Below are positions 1 to 6,598 of a stretch of 12,829 bases of DNA, piece by piece; the first letter of the stretch is position 1; each line of letters opens with the position of its first letter. The position numbers and the translations under genes were made by a program. Source of the DNA: an uncultured Porphyromonadaceae bacterium (GTDB lineage: Bacteria; Bacteroidota; Bacteroidia; Bacteroidales; Muribaculaceae); contig URMA01000090.1 of the NCBI GenBank assembly GCA_900548875.1, positions 1 through 12,829 on the forward strand, written 5' to 3'. The notes beneath the pieces are model-generated. The model did no database searches. It had not been told where the DNA came from and worked only from the letters and a program-made list of their open reading frames with translations.

Positions 1-1
1 A

Positions 2-538
2 TCGCAGGCGGAACACGGAGCCGACAGCCAGTCAATGCTGCTGACCACCGACCGCACATTGGCCGAAAAGGTGGCCGACGAAACGGAACGCCTGCTCGCC
101 GACCTGCCCCGACAGGACCTTATCCGCCGCTCGCTGTCGCACAGCCGCATCATTGTGCTTGCCAATGAGGACGAAATAATGGACTTTGCCAACGAATACG
201 CGCCGGAACACCTGATTATCAACCACAAGGAAGCCAACCGACTGGCGGAACGGGTGGAAAATGCAGGCAGCGTGTTCCTCGGTGCCTATGCCTGTGAAAG
301 TGCGGGCGACTACGCTTCGGGCACCAACCACACACTGCCCACGAGCGGCTATGCCCATGCCTACAGCGGCGTGAACCTCGACAGTTTCATGAAGAAAATC
401 ACGTTTCAGACGCTGTCGGAGGAAGGCATCGCCAACCTCGGCCCGGTTATCGAAACACTTGCCGAAAACGAAGAACTGATGGCCCACAAGCTGGCAGCCA
501 CCGTACGTATGAATGCCATTAAGGAGAAAAAGCTATGA
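2..538 (+). CDS. hisD: Histidinol dehydrogenase, C-terminal part (5' end outside window)
   Basis: HisD oxidises L-histidinol to L-histidine in two NAD-dependent steps, the last reactions of histidine biosynthesis, in the cytoplasm. The frame is open from base 2 and carries the family's C-terminal landmarks. QAEHGADSQ at the window edge holds the zinc ligands equivalent to E. coli Gln259 and His262. NEYAPEHL holds the catalytic Glu-His pair (Glu326/His327 in E. coli). CESAGDYASGTNHTLPTSGYA contains the zinc-ligand Asp. AHKLAATVRMNAIKE near the end holds the last zinc-ligand His. About 178 residues are present of a usual ~430, so the N-terminal Rossmann part lies upstream of the window. The stop overlaps the hisC start by 4 nt (ATGA), which points to translational coupling in a his operon. 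Identification is by motif reading and is firm. Confidence 0.96.
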   Translation, partial: SQAEHGADSQSMLLTTDRTLAEKVADETERLLADLPRQDLIRRSLSHSRIIVLANEDEIMDFANEYAPEHLIINHKEANRLAERVENAGSVFLGAYACESAGDYASGTNHTLPTSGYAHAYSGVNLDSFMKKITFQTLSEEGIANLGPVIETLAENEELMAHKLAATVRMNAIKEKKL

Positions 539-1569
539 ATCTGGAAAAATTAGTACGAAAAAATATCCTTTCACTGAAACCTTACAGCTGCGCCCGCAAC
601 GAATTTTCGGGCACGGCAAACGTGTGGCTCGACGCCAACGAAAACGCCTACAACAACCCCTACAACCGCTATCCCGACCCGATGCAACGGCAGTTGAAGG
701 AAAAAATATCGGAACTGCGCGAAGTGCCGGCCGACCAGATTTTTCTCGGCGTGGGCAGCGACGAGTGCATCGACCTCACCTACCGCATCTTCTGTCGACC
801 GGGTGTCGACAATGTGGTGGCCATCTCGCCGTCCTACGGCATGTATGAAGTATGCGCCGACATCAACGACGTGGAATACCGCAAGGCTCCGCTGACGGCG
901 GATTTCGGTCTGGACCGGGAAGGCATACTGCGGCTGACGGACGAAAACACGAAAGTGGTGTGGATATGCTCGCCCAACAACCCGACCGGGAACGCCTTCG
1001 ACCGCACCGACATTGCGGACATCTGCGGGCGTTTCGAAGGCATTGTCGTTGTCGACGAGGCCTACATCGACTTTTCGTCGAAAGGCTCAATGCTGGAAAT
1101 GCTCGACCGTTTCCCGAATCTGATTGTCATGCAGACTTTCTCGAAAGCCTGGGGAAGTGCGGCCGCCCGGCTGGGAATGGCGTTTGCCACACGGGAAATC
1201 ATCGATATTTTCAACAAGGTGAAATACCCCTACAACATCAATATGCTGACTCAGAACTACGCTCTCGAACTGCTGGACCGCTACGGCGACATCCGGGAAT
1301 GGGTGCAGTCGCTGATTGCCGCACGCGACAATCTGATTGAACGCCTGTCGGAACTCGACTGCGTGGAGAAAATCTATCCGACGGACGCCAACTTCGTGCT
1401 GGTCAAGGTGACGGATGCCAACGCCATCTACCGCTACCTGTGCGACCGCGGAATCGTGGTGCGCAACCGTAATTCGGTGGATATGTGCCTCAACTGCCTG
1501 CGTATCACCGCCGGCACGGAAGGCGAAAACGACCAACTCATTCAAACACTTGCCCAATATGGAAAATGA
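535..1569 (+). CDS. hisC: Histidinol-phosphate aminotransferase
   Basis: HisC is a PLP-dependent class I/II aminotransferase. It moves an amino group from glutamate to imidazole-acetol phosphate to give L-histidinol phosphate. The 344-aa product has the normal length. Visible motifs are the substrate-binding ANEN (residues ~34-37), NNPTG (148-152), DEAYIDF (174-180) with the PLP-contacting Asp and Tyr, and TFSKAWGSAAARLG (201-214), where Lys204 is the expected Schiff-base lysine and Arg212 the phosphate-binding arginine. The ATG lies inside the hisD stop (ATGA overlap), and the gene's 3' end overlaps hisB by 11 nt, so the three genes form one translationally coupled operon segment. Codon use matches hisD and hisB. 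No oddities seen. Confidence 0.97.
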   Translation: MNLEKLVRKNILSLKPYSCARNEFSGTANVWLDANENAYNNPYNRYPDPMQRQLKEKISELREVPADQIFLGVGSDECIDLTYRIFCRPGVDNVVAISPSYGMYEVCADINDVEYRKAPLTADFGLDREGILRLTDENTKVVWICSPNNPTGNAFDRTDIADICGRFEGIVVVDEAYIDFSSKGSMLEMLDRFPNLIVMQTFSKAWGSAAARLGMAFATREIIDIFNKVKYPYNINMLTQNYALELLDRYGDIREWVQSLIAARDNLIERLSELDCVEKIYPTDANFVLVKVTDANAIYRYLCDRGIVVRNRNSVDMCLNCLRITAGTEGENDQLIQTLAQYGK

Positions 1570-2704
1570 CGGAAAGAAAAAACGCGTGCTGTTCATTGAC
1601 CGCGACGGCACGCTCGTAGTCGAACCGCCCGTCGACTATCAGCTCGACTCACTCGAAAAACTGGAATTCATTCCGGGCGTGTTCCGCAACCTTCACTTTA
1701 TTGCCCGCAACCTCGATTTCGAACGTGTCATCGTCACCAATCAGGACGGACTGGGCACGCCGTCGTTCCCGATGGAAACTTTTCTCCCGGCCCACGAAAA
1801 GATGCTCCGCGCATTCGAAAACGAAGGCATCACGTTCGACGACATCATCATCGACCGCACGTTTGAACACGAACACCAGCCTACCCGCAAGCCGGGAACT
1901 GCTCTTTTGGGCAAATATATGACCGGCGACTACGACTTGGAAAACTCGTTTGTCATCGGCGACCGCATCACCGACATTCAGTTGGCACGGAATCTCGGAG
2001 CGAAAGGCATCCTGCTCCAGCCGTACGAAACGGGACGGAAATGGGTGGACGATGCCGGATTGGGCGACACCTGTGTGCTTATCACCGACAGTTGGGACCG
2101 CATAGCGGAATTTCTGCGGGCAGGAAGCCGAAAAGTGACCGTAATGCGCACTACCTCCGAAACCGATATCCGCATCACGCTCGACCTCGACGGAAACGGC
2201 ATCACGAAGATTTCCACAGGACTGGGATTTTTCGACCACATGCTGGAACAGATAGGCCGCCATTCGGGCTTCGACTTGGAAATCAGCGTGAAAGGTGACC
2301 TATACGTCGACGAACACCACACCATCGAGGACACCGCCCTCGCATTGGGCGAAGCGCTCCGCAAGGCGCTGGGCGACAAACGCGGCATTGAACGCTACGG
2401 CTTCATGCTGCCGATGGACGACTGCAACTGTACGGTGGCACTCGACTTCGGCGGACGCCCGTGGCTCGTTTGGGAAACGGAATTCCGGCGCGAACGCATC
2501 GGCGACGTACCCACGGAAATGTTTTTCCACTTCTTCAAAAGCCTCAGCGACGCAGCCCTGATGAACCTCTACATAAAGGCCGAGGGACAGAACGAGCACC
2601 ACAAGATTGAAGGCATCTTCAAGGCACTCGCCCGCGCACTGAAAGCCGCCGTGCGCCGCGACATCTTCCGCTTCACGCTGCCATCCACAAAAGGAACGCT
2701 GTGA
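1559..2704 (+). CDS. hisB: Bifunctional histidinol-phosphatase / imidazoleglycerol-phosphate dehydratase
   Basis: The 381-aa protein joins two steps of histidine synthesis. Residues ~8-185 form a HAD-type histidinol-phosphatase: motif I DRDGT with Asp14 and Asp16, motif II Thr60 in IVTNQDG, Lys111 in RKP, and acidic GDRITD at 134-139. Residues ~190-381 are imidazoleglycerol-phosphate dehydratase, with the metal-binding DEHHTIED (251-258) and EHHKIEG (346-352) motifs and FFDHMLEQIGRHSG near 224-237. The start at 1559 gives a natural N-terminus just before the phosphatase fold and overlaps hisC by 11 nt; a longer frame upstream is only the overlap with hisC. The phosphatase loop before RKP reads DRTFEHEHQPT, without the CPH...CDC zinc cysteines of E. 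coli HisB. From memory this is usual in Bacteroidota, but I could not check it. Confidence 0.95.
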   Translation: MENDGKKKRVLFIDRDGTLVVEPPVDYQLDSLEKLEFIPGVFRNLHFIARNLDFERVIVTNQDGLGTPSFPMETFLPAHEKMLRAFENEGITFDDIIIDRTFEHEHQPTRKPGTALLGKYMTGDYDLENSFVIGDRITDIQLARNLGAKGILLQPYETGRKWVDDAGLGDTCVLITDSWDRIAEFLRAGSRKVTVMRTTSETDIRITLDLDGNGITKISTGLGFFDHMLEQIGRHSGFDLEISVKGDLYVDEHHTIEDTALALGEALRKALGDKRGIERYGFMLPMDDCNCTVALDFGGRPWLVWETEFRRERIGDVPTEMFFHFFKSLSDAALMNLYIKAEGQNEHHKIEGIFKALARALKAAVRRDIFRFTLPSTKGTL

Positions 2705-2710
2705 TAGAGG

Positions 2711-2817
2711 GATTATGGGTTAGGGGTTAGAGGTTAGAGGTTAGCGGACTTTCTGTAAACTGTAAACCGTAAACCATCAGTAAACCGTAAACTGTAAACC
2801 ACCAGTAAACTGTAAAC
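2711..2817 (+). repeat. Composite low-complexity repeat, copy 1, just after hisB
   Basis: The stretch has two modules. The first (to ~2744) is a run of GGTTAG/GGGTTAG/AGGTTAG units. Then comes the spacer CGGACTTTCTG (2745-2755). The second is a run of TAAAC(C/T)GTAAACC units separated by CATCAG or CACCAG. It begins about 7 nt after the hisB stop. A second copy in opposite orientation lies at 4158-4288, just after recO. Over about 77 nt the copies align with roughly five substitutions, and the spacer is identical. With the promoters downstream, it accounts for most of the 329-nt gene-free gap between hisB and pfkA. No classical hairpin plus T-run terminator is visible after hisB. Confidence 0.85.
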
Positions 2818-2885
2818 CCTCAAACAGTCATGCTGCGTTTCTGAATGCCCCGGAAACAAAATTTAAATTTATTCATTTCGTTTCA

Positions 2886-2917
2886 TTTTGTTTTTCTCTC
2901 GGCTTTTCCTATCTTTG
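2886..2917 (+). promoter_or_regulatory. Upstream pfkA promoter (Bacteroidota type)
   Basis: TTTTG at 2886-2890 is followed by a 19-nt spacer and TATCTTTG at 2910-2917, an exact fit to the Bacteroidota -33/-7 consensus. An AT-rich stretch (2858-2890) precedes it. The -7 box lies inside a near-perfect palindrome: CTATCTTT, GCA, AAAGATAG (2909-2927). The palindrome could be an operator or chance; nothing here shows which. Confidence 0.6.
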
Positions 2918-2956
2918 CAAAAGATAGAATGCGTCTTAGCAGAAAATTCAAACAAG

Positions 2957-2990
2957 TTTGGTTTTCTGTCTTGGACTTTCACTATCTTTG
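2957..2990 (+). promoter_or_regulatory. Downstream pfkA promoter (Bacteroidota type)
   Basis: TTTG at 2957-2960 and TATCTTTG at 2983-2990 are separated by 22 nt, slightly longer than the ideal. The -7 box sits in the 12-mer CTATCTTTGCAA (2982-2993), an exact direct repeat of 2909-2920. A start near 2997 would leave a ~37-nt leader before the pfkA ATG. The -33 region overlaps an imperfect inverted repeat (AGAAAA..CAAAC / GTTTG..TTTTCT, 2941-2967). Confidence 0.6.
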
Positions 2991-3033
2991 CAACGATTAA
3001 ATATAAGCCTTTTCACTAAAGAAAAAAACGATC

Positions 3034-4011
3034 ATGTCTATTAACTGTATTGGAATTTTAACCTCCGGAGGTGATGCACCGGGCATGAATGCAGCAATTC
3101 GTGCGGTCACACGTTCTGCCATTTTCAACGGAATGCGCGTGAAAGGTATTTACCGTGGATACAAAGGATTGGTAACTGGGGAAATCCAGGAATTCCGCAC
3201 ACAAAACGTCTCGAACATTATCCAAATGGGCGGCACGATTCTGAAAACAGCCAGATGTATGGAGTTCAAGACTTCAGAAGGCCGCAAGCAAGCTTACGAA
3301 AACATGGTGAAGGAAGGTATCGACGCCCTCGTGGTTATCGGCGGTGACGGTTCTCTGACGGGTGCCCGTATCTTTGCTACTGAATACAATATTCCTATCG
3401 TAGGTCTTCCCGGAACAATCGACAACGACTTGTTCGGAACAGATACTACAATCGGCTACGACACAGCCTTGAACACGATTATGCAATGTGTCGACAAAAT
3501 CCGCGACACGGCCACCTCTCACGAGCGCCTCTTCTTCATTGAAGTCATGGGCCGCGATGCCGGCTTCCTTGCCCTCAACGGAGCGATTGCCGCAGGTGCT
3601 GAAGCCGCCATTATCCCGGAAATCTCCACAGAAGTCGACCAGTTGGAAGAACTTATCAACAACGGTTTCCGCAAGAGCAAGAACTCGTCCATCGTGCTGG
3701 TAGCCGAAAGCCCGGTAACCGGTGGTGCAATGGCGCTTGCCGAACGTGTGAAGAACGAATATCCGCAATACGAAGTGCGTGTGTCCATCCTTGGCCACTT
3801 GCAGCGAGGCGGTTCGCCGACAGCCCACGACCGTATCCTTGCTTCGCGCATGGGTGCTGCCGCTATCGACGCCCTTCTCGAAGACCAGCGCAACGTAATG
3901 ATTGGTGTTGCCAACGATGAAATCGTTTATGTGCCTTTCACCAAGGCCATCAAAAAGGACAAGCCAATCAACCGCGAACTCCTCGACACACTCCGTCGTC
4001 TGTCTATCTAA
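3034..4011 (+). CDS. pfkA: ATP-dependent 6-phosphofructokinase
   Basis: PfkA phosphorylates fructose 6-phosphate to fructose 1,6-bisphosphate, the committed step of glycolysis, in the cytoplasm. The 325-aa length is normal for bacterial PFK-1. Motifs in order: SGGDAPGMNAAIR (11-23) and GGDGS (103-107) for ATP binding, PGTIDND (126-132) with Asp130 as the expected catalytic base, MGRDAG (172-177) and GHLQRGGSPT (254-263) for the sugar phosphate. Gly in GGDGS and Gly (not Lys) before TIDND indicate the ATP-using type, not the PPi-using type. Two promoters lie just upstream and a strong terminator follows, so it looks monocistronic. Inverted repeat copies bracket the gene. Codon use is less GC-rich than the his genes and fits a highly expressed gene. 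Confidence 0.97.
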   Translation: MSINCIGILTSGGDAPGMNAAIRAVTRSAIFNGMRVKGIYRGYKGLVTGEIQEFRTQNVSNIIQMGGTILKTARCMEFKTSEGRKQAYENMVKEGIDALVVIGGDGSLTGARIFATEYNIPIVGLPGTIDNDLFGTDTTIGYDTALNTIMQCVDKIRDTATSHERLFFIEVMGRDAGFLALNGAIAAGAEAAIIPEISTEVDQLEELINNGFRKSKNSSIVLVAESPVTGGAMALAERVKNEYPQYEVRVSILGHLQRGGSPTAHDRILASRMGAAAIDALLEDQRNVMIGVANDEIVYVPFTKAIKKDKPINRELLDTLRRLSI

Positions 4012-4039
4012 AAAAAGAAAGATACGATACAAAAAACGC

Positions 4040-4077
4040 TACGCGAAGGTGAAACCACTCATCTTCGCGTATTTTTT
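4040..4077 (+). terminator. Rho-independent terminator of pfkA
   Basis: A 13-bp stem (4040-4052 with 4059-4071, one G-U pair, TACGCGAAG... pairing with ...CTTCGCGTA), a 6-nt AACCAC loop, and TTTTTT at 4072-4077. It begins about 28 nt after the pfkA stop. Confidence 0.9.
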
Positions 4078-4107
4078 ATTTAAGAATATTCTATATGGAA
4101 TATCTAA

Positions 4108-4151
4108 GATAAGGAAGCCGTCGCTGGCGACTGAAGGGCATAAGCCTTATC
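4108..4151. other. Long hairpin-forming sequence between pfkA and recO
   Basis: GATAAGG (4108-4114) pairs with CCTTATC (4145-4151) around an inner GTCGC-TG-GCGAC hairpin (about 4120-4131). There is no T-run, so a terminator role is unproven. It lies between the pfkA terminator and repeat copy 2. Confidence 0.35.
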
Positions 4152-4157
4152 CAAGGC

Positions 4158-4288
4158 GTACGGTTTATTGATGGTTTACAGTTTACGGTTTACTGATGTT
4201 TAAGGTTTATTGATGGTTTACGGTTTACTGTTTACAGAAAGTCCGCTAACCGCTAACCTATAACCCCTAACCCATAACCTCTAACCCC
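4158..4288 (-). repeat. Composite low-complexity repeat, copy 2 (inverted), just after recO
   Basis: Read on the minus strand, it starts 2 nt after the recO stop with GGGGTTAGAGGTTATGGG, continues with GGTTAG-type units, the spacer CGGACTTTCTG, and then TAAACC/GTAAACC units with CATCA linkers. It is the inverted partner of 2711-2817, with one extra TAAACC-type segment in the second module. Relative to the preceding gene (recO here, hisB there) both copies have the same order and orientation. Confidence 0.85.
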
Positions 4289-4290
4289 AT

Positions 4291-5016
4291 TTATTCAAAC
4301 AAGGCGCTGAGAATTTCCGGCGAGCGGAGCGTGCCGAGTGTGGAGCTGTGAAGACGGTAGTAATCGAGCATCAGCGACAGCAGTCGGCTTCGCTGCTGAC
4401 GGTTGAAACGGAACAGGTGCATATTGGCATAATTCATACGGGCAATTTTCACCAACACGGCACTCTCCTCACTTTCCACAAAATGAGGATGAAGCGGATG
4501 GGAAGGACGGAAAACCCCTTCAAGCATATCGAAGCAGTAGCCTTCGCGATAGGTTTCCGTGTTGGGTTCAATTCCGAGCAGTACGCCCAAATTATAAAGA
4601 AAACAGATGTGAAAATTTGCCACACCACGGTCCAACTTGTCCAACAGCTGCACGGAACTGGAAATAAACGAGAATAGCGGCGCATTGCGTTCCTGCTCCA
4701 CGATGACGTGCGACAGCAGTTCCGTTACGAACAGTGCGATGGCATTCTTCACCGGGTCGGCATGCAGCGTTGTCAACGGCACCAGGCACCGAGCTTCCTT
4801 TATACGAAAAATGTCGCGCGAAGGAAGGATATCCGACTCAATCTCCACCAGCGACAACGGCTGAAAAAGCGCGCGCCTCACCCTCGCCACTTTGCCATTG
4901 CTTTGCGGCAGCAGGAACGACAGCAACCCCTGCGTGTCAGTGTAGACACGCACCACTGAATTCTTGTCGTTATAGCTGACCGTGCGGAGCACCACACCTC
5001 TCAATCGTTCGTACAT
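4291..5016 (-). CDS. recO: DNA repair protein RecO
   Basis: RecO works with RecR (and RecF) to load RecA on SSB-coated single-stranded DNA in recombinational repair and gap filling. The 241-aa protein has the expected length. Residues ~1-80 fit the N-terminal OB fold (opening MYERLRGVVLRTVSYNDKNS, with the family's GxVLRTxxYxDxxxVVxVYT pattern). The rest is helical and matches Bacteroidota RecO, including the FLYNLGVLLGIEPN and GYCFDMLEGVF segments. The four-cysteine zinc motif of some RecO proteins is not present. The gene is convergent with pfkA. A good -7 box lies just upstream at 5038-5045. A + strand open frame over its 5' end (4982-5236) is a shadow. Confidence 0.93.
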   Translation of the reverse strand: MYERLRGVVLRTVSYNDKNSVVRVYTDTQGLLSFLLPQSNGKVARVRRALFQPLSLVEIESDILPSRDIFRIKEARCLVPLTTLHADPVKNAIALFVTELLSHVIVEQERNAPLFSFISSSVQLLDKLDRGVANFHICFLYNLGVLLGIEPNTETYREGYCFDMLEGVFRPSHPLHPHFVESEESAVLVKIARMNYANMHLFRFNRQQRSRLLSLMLDYYRLHSSTLGTLRSPEILSALFE

Positions 5017-5037
5017 CGTAACAGCTTTTTATAGCTA

Positions 5038-5045
5038 CAAACTTA
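5038..5045 (-). promoter_or_regulatory. Probable -7 box of the recO promoter
   Basis: On the minus strand TAAGTTTG matches TAnnTTTG exactly and would start transcription about 15 nt before the recO ATG. No TTG is at the ideal -33 spacing, so only half the promoter is supported. Confidence 0.4.
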
Positions 5046-5156
5046 CGCAAATTTCACCAATCATAAAAATCTTCCCAACACCCGATTGCTGCAACACGTT
5101 CCACTCCTTACCGCACCAGCACGCGCACAGAATCCGATTTTCCCATTTTTACCGCC

Positions 5157-5227
5157 TTGTAGTCAACAAACAAAAACTAAATTATAATAAAAACAGTTGC
5201 AATTTCAAAAATAAAGACGTAAATTGC
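5157..5227 (+). promoter_or_regulatory. Weak promoter-like sequences before the 29-codon ORF
   Basis: Two weak candidates lie here: TTG 5157-5159 with TAAATTAT (5178-5185, 18-nt spacer), and TTG 5197-5199 with TAAATTGC (5220-5227, 20-nt spacer). Each -7 box matches only about 6 of 8 positions. Apart from these, the AT-rich stretch 5046-5253 shows nothing recognisable. Confidence 0.22.
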
Positions 5228-5253
5228 ACACAGTAACCCAAAATCTGTACAAT

Positions 5254-5343
5254 ATGAAAAAGATAGTGTTGTCACTCAGCCTTGCAATAACGCTGCCAGT
5301 ATCATCTGCCTATTCCAATTTGACAAACAAAAGCAATAAGTAA
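5254..5343 (+). CDS. Signal-peptide-like 29-aa microprotein or truncated gene remnant
   Basis: The ORF encodes 29 residues starting MKKIVLSLSLAITLPVSSA and ending YSNLTNKSNK. The first 19 look like a full Sec signal peptide: basic n-region, hydrophobic core, and S-S-A before a likely cut. That would leave a 10-residue mature peptide. It ends 32 nt before the first gene of the paralogue array and reads in the same direction. Its signal sequence is not the one used by the paralogues, so it is not simply a broken copy of them. It may be a real secreted peptide, a short leader ORF, or a secreted-protein gene that lost its body. Confidence that it is a functional gene is low. Confidence 0.35.
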   Translation: MKKIVLSLSLAITLPVSSAYSNLTNKSNK

Positions 5344-5348
5344 TTGTG
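5319..5348 (+). promoter_or_regulatory. Candidate promoter of the paralogue array
   Basis: TTTG at 5319-5322, an 18-nt spacer, and TAATTGTG at 5341-5348 (one mismatch to TAnnTTTG). It would start transcription about 20 nt before the first paralogue's ATG. It overlaps the 3' end of the 29-codon ORF. Confidence 0.3.
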
Positions 5349-5375
5349 AAAATCCAACCCTAAACCACCACAATT

Positions 5376-5945
5376 ATGAAACGATTGATTTATGTAGCAG
5401 CTGCGTGCGTCCTGTTTTCCATTTTTGCGCACGCTAAAAGAACAATACCAAGAGCGCTTGAATTAGATCCCAATTATTTTGCAACTGCAACAATTTACGA
5501 TGCAGACAGTGTCACTCTTGACGAATTTTATGGCGATGATTGGAAAAGTGGTTATGTTACACTACGTTCTCCTGCCATTGCAAAAGGAGATACCCTCTGG
5601 ATTTCATTCAATTTAATATACCTTATAGATTGCACAAAACAGGACTTCGCTACTGACATAAAATACAATTTCGGCTACAATGAATTGCCAAAAGAATCAG
5701 TTCCACTTGATTCAACGCAGCAGGAAATGGCAGTAAAAGAACTCCGCCGTATCTTTTCAAAAGATGTCATATTCAAAAACACTACGTTTGATGAGGTTTA
5801 TAAAATTTATGAACAATCTTATCAAAAGCTCTATATGCCCGATTCTACACAAAGCAAGCAGTTAGCAATAGCTTTTCTCTACCCCGTGTTCCTGATTCCT
5901 CCTGCTGAAAAAGCCACGGAAGCCCAAACAGAGGCAAAGCAATGA
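5376..5945 (+). CDS. Secreted protein of unknown function, tandem paralogue 1
   Basis: I do not recognise the family. The 189-aa product starts with a signal peptide (MKR, hydrophobic LIYVAAACVLFSIF, cut likely after A-H-A at residue 20). Cys11 in the core could suggest a lipobox, but the hydrophobic stretch before it is only about 7 residues, so a normal Sec substrate is more likely. Shared family segments follow: NYFATA-x2-YDADS, LRSPAIAKGDTLWISF (two strand-like hydrophobic stretches), LPKESVPLDSTQQ, KELRRIFSKD, FDEVYKIYEQ, PDSTQSKQ, a hydrophobic segment (~164-176) ending in PP, and the charged tail AEKATEAQTEAKQ. It is nearest to paralogues 2 and 4 and differs mainly around residues 45-55 and 88-97. 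It is probably exported to the periplasm or cell surface; role unknown. Confidence 0.8.
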   Translation: MKRLIYVAAACVLFSIFAHAKRTIPRALELDPNYFATATIYDADSVTLDEFYGDDWKSGYVTLRSPAIAKGDTLWISFNLIYLIDCTKQDFATDIKYNFGYNELPKESVPLDSTQQEMAVKELRRIFSKDVIFKNTTFDEVYKIYEQSYQKLYMPDSTQSKQLAIAFLYPVFLIPPAEKATEAQTEAKQ

Positions 5946-5990
5946 CAAGCAAGCTGACGGTTTCTCAATCCACCCTAAACCATCACAATT

Positions 5991-6557
5991 ATGAAACGAC
6001 TGATTTATGTAATAGTTGCGTGCATCCTGCTTTCCATTATTGTGCACGCTAAAAGAATACCAAGAATGCTTGAATTATACCCCAATTATTTTGCAACTGC
6101 ACCGACCTACGATGCGGACAGCTTTACTCTTGACAAATTTTATGGAGACAGTGTGTATAAAAGGCATATTGTATTGCGTTCTCCTGCCATTGCAAAAGGA
6201 GATACCCTCTGGATTTCATTTATTTTACTATACAGTTTAGACTGTACAAAACAAGACTTCACCCCTCAAGTATTATTCGATGCCGGTTACAATGAATTGC
6301 CAAAAGAATCAGTCCCACTTGATTCTACGCAGCAGGAAATGGCAGTAAAAGAACTCCGCCGTATCTTTTCTAAAGATATCATGTACAGAAACACTACGTT
6401 TGATGAGGTTTATAAAATTTATGAACAATATTACCAAAAGCTCTATATGCCCGACTCTACACAAAGCAAGCAGTTAGCAATAGCAATTCTTTGCCCCTTG
6501 TTCATAGTTCCTCCTGCTGAAAAAGCCACGGAAACCCAAACGGAAACGAAGCAATAA
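5991..6557 (+). CDS. Secreted protein of unknown function, tandem paralogue 2
   Basis: 188 aa, with a signal peptide (MKRLIYVIVACILLSIIVHA, cut likely after residue 20) and the same family segments as its neighbours. It is almost the same protein as paralogue 4: bases 6040-6454 equal 7282-7696 with no difference. The two proteins differ only at one signal-peptide position (Ile/Phe at 17) and at several positions in the last ~30 residues (LAIAILCPLFIV here, LEIAILYSLFLV there). The start has no Shine-Dalgarno sequence but lies in the same CACAATT-ATG context in all four copies. A + strand frame inside it (6016-6240) is a shadow. Function unknown. Confidence 0.8.
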   Translation: MKRLIYVIVACILLSIIVHAKRIPRMLELYPNYFATAPTYDADSFTLDKFYGDSVYKRHIVLRSPAIAKGDTLWISFILLYSLDCTKQDFTPQVLFDAGYNELPKESVPLDSTQQEMAVKELRRIFSKDIMYRNTTFDEVYKIYEQYYQKLYMPDSTQSKQLAIAILCPLFIVPPAEKATETQTETKQ

Positions 6558-6598
6558 CAAGCAAGCTGACGGTTGTTCAATCCTAAACCACCACAATT

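Noticed and set aside
2711..2744. GGTTAG units as telomere-like repeats
   Set aside because: The run is short, imperfect, interrupted by a fixed spacer, and lies inside the chromosome after a his gene. The likeness is only in the base pattern.
4982..5236. 84-codon + strand frame over the recO start
   Set aside because: It has no family likeness, overlaps recO and its promoter on the other strand, and has no promoter or conserved start context.
5376..5445. Paralogue N-termini as lipoprotein signals (Cys11)
   Set aside because: The hydrophobic stretch before Cys11 is only about 7 residues and continues past it to a good A-H-A or V-H-A cut site at residue 20, so a normal Sec signal is more likely.
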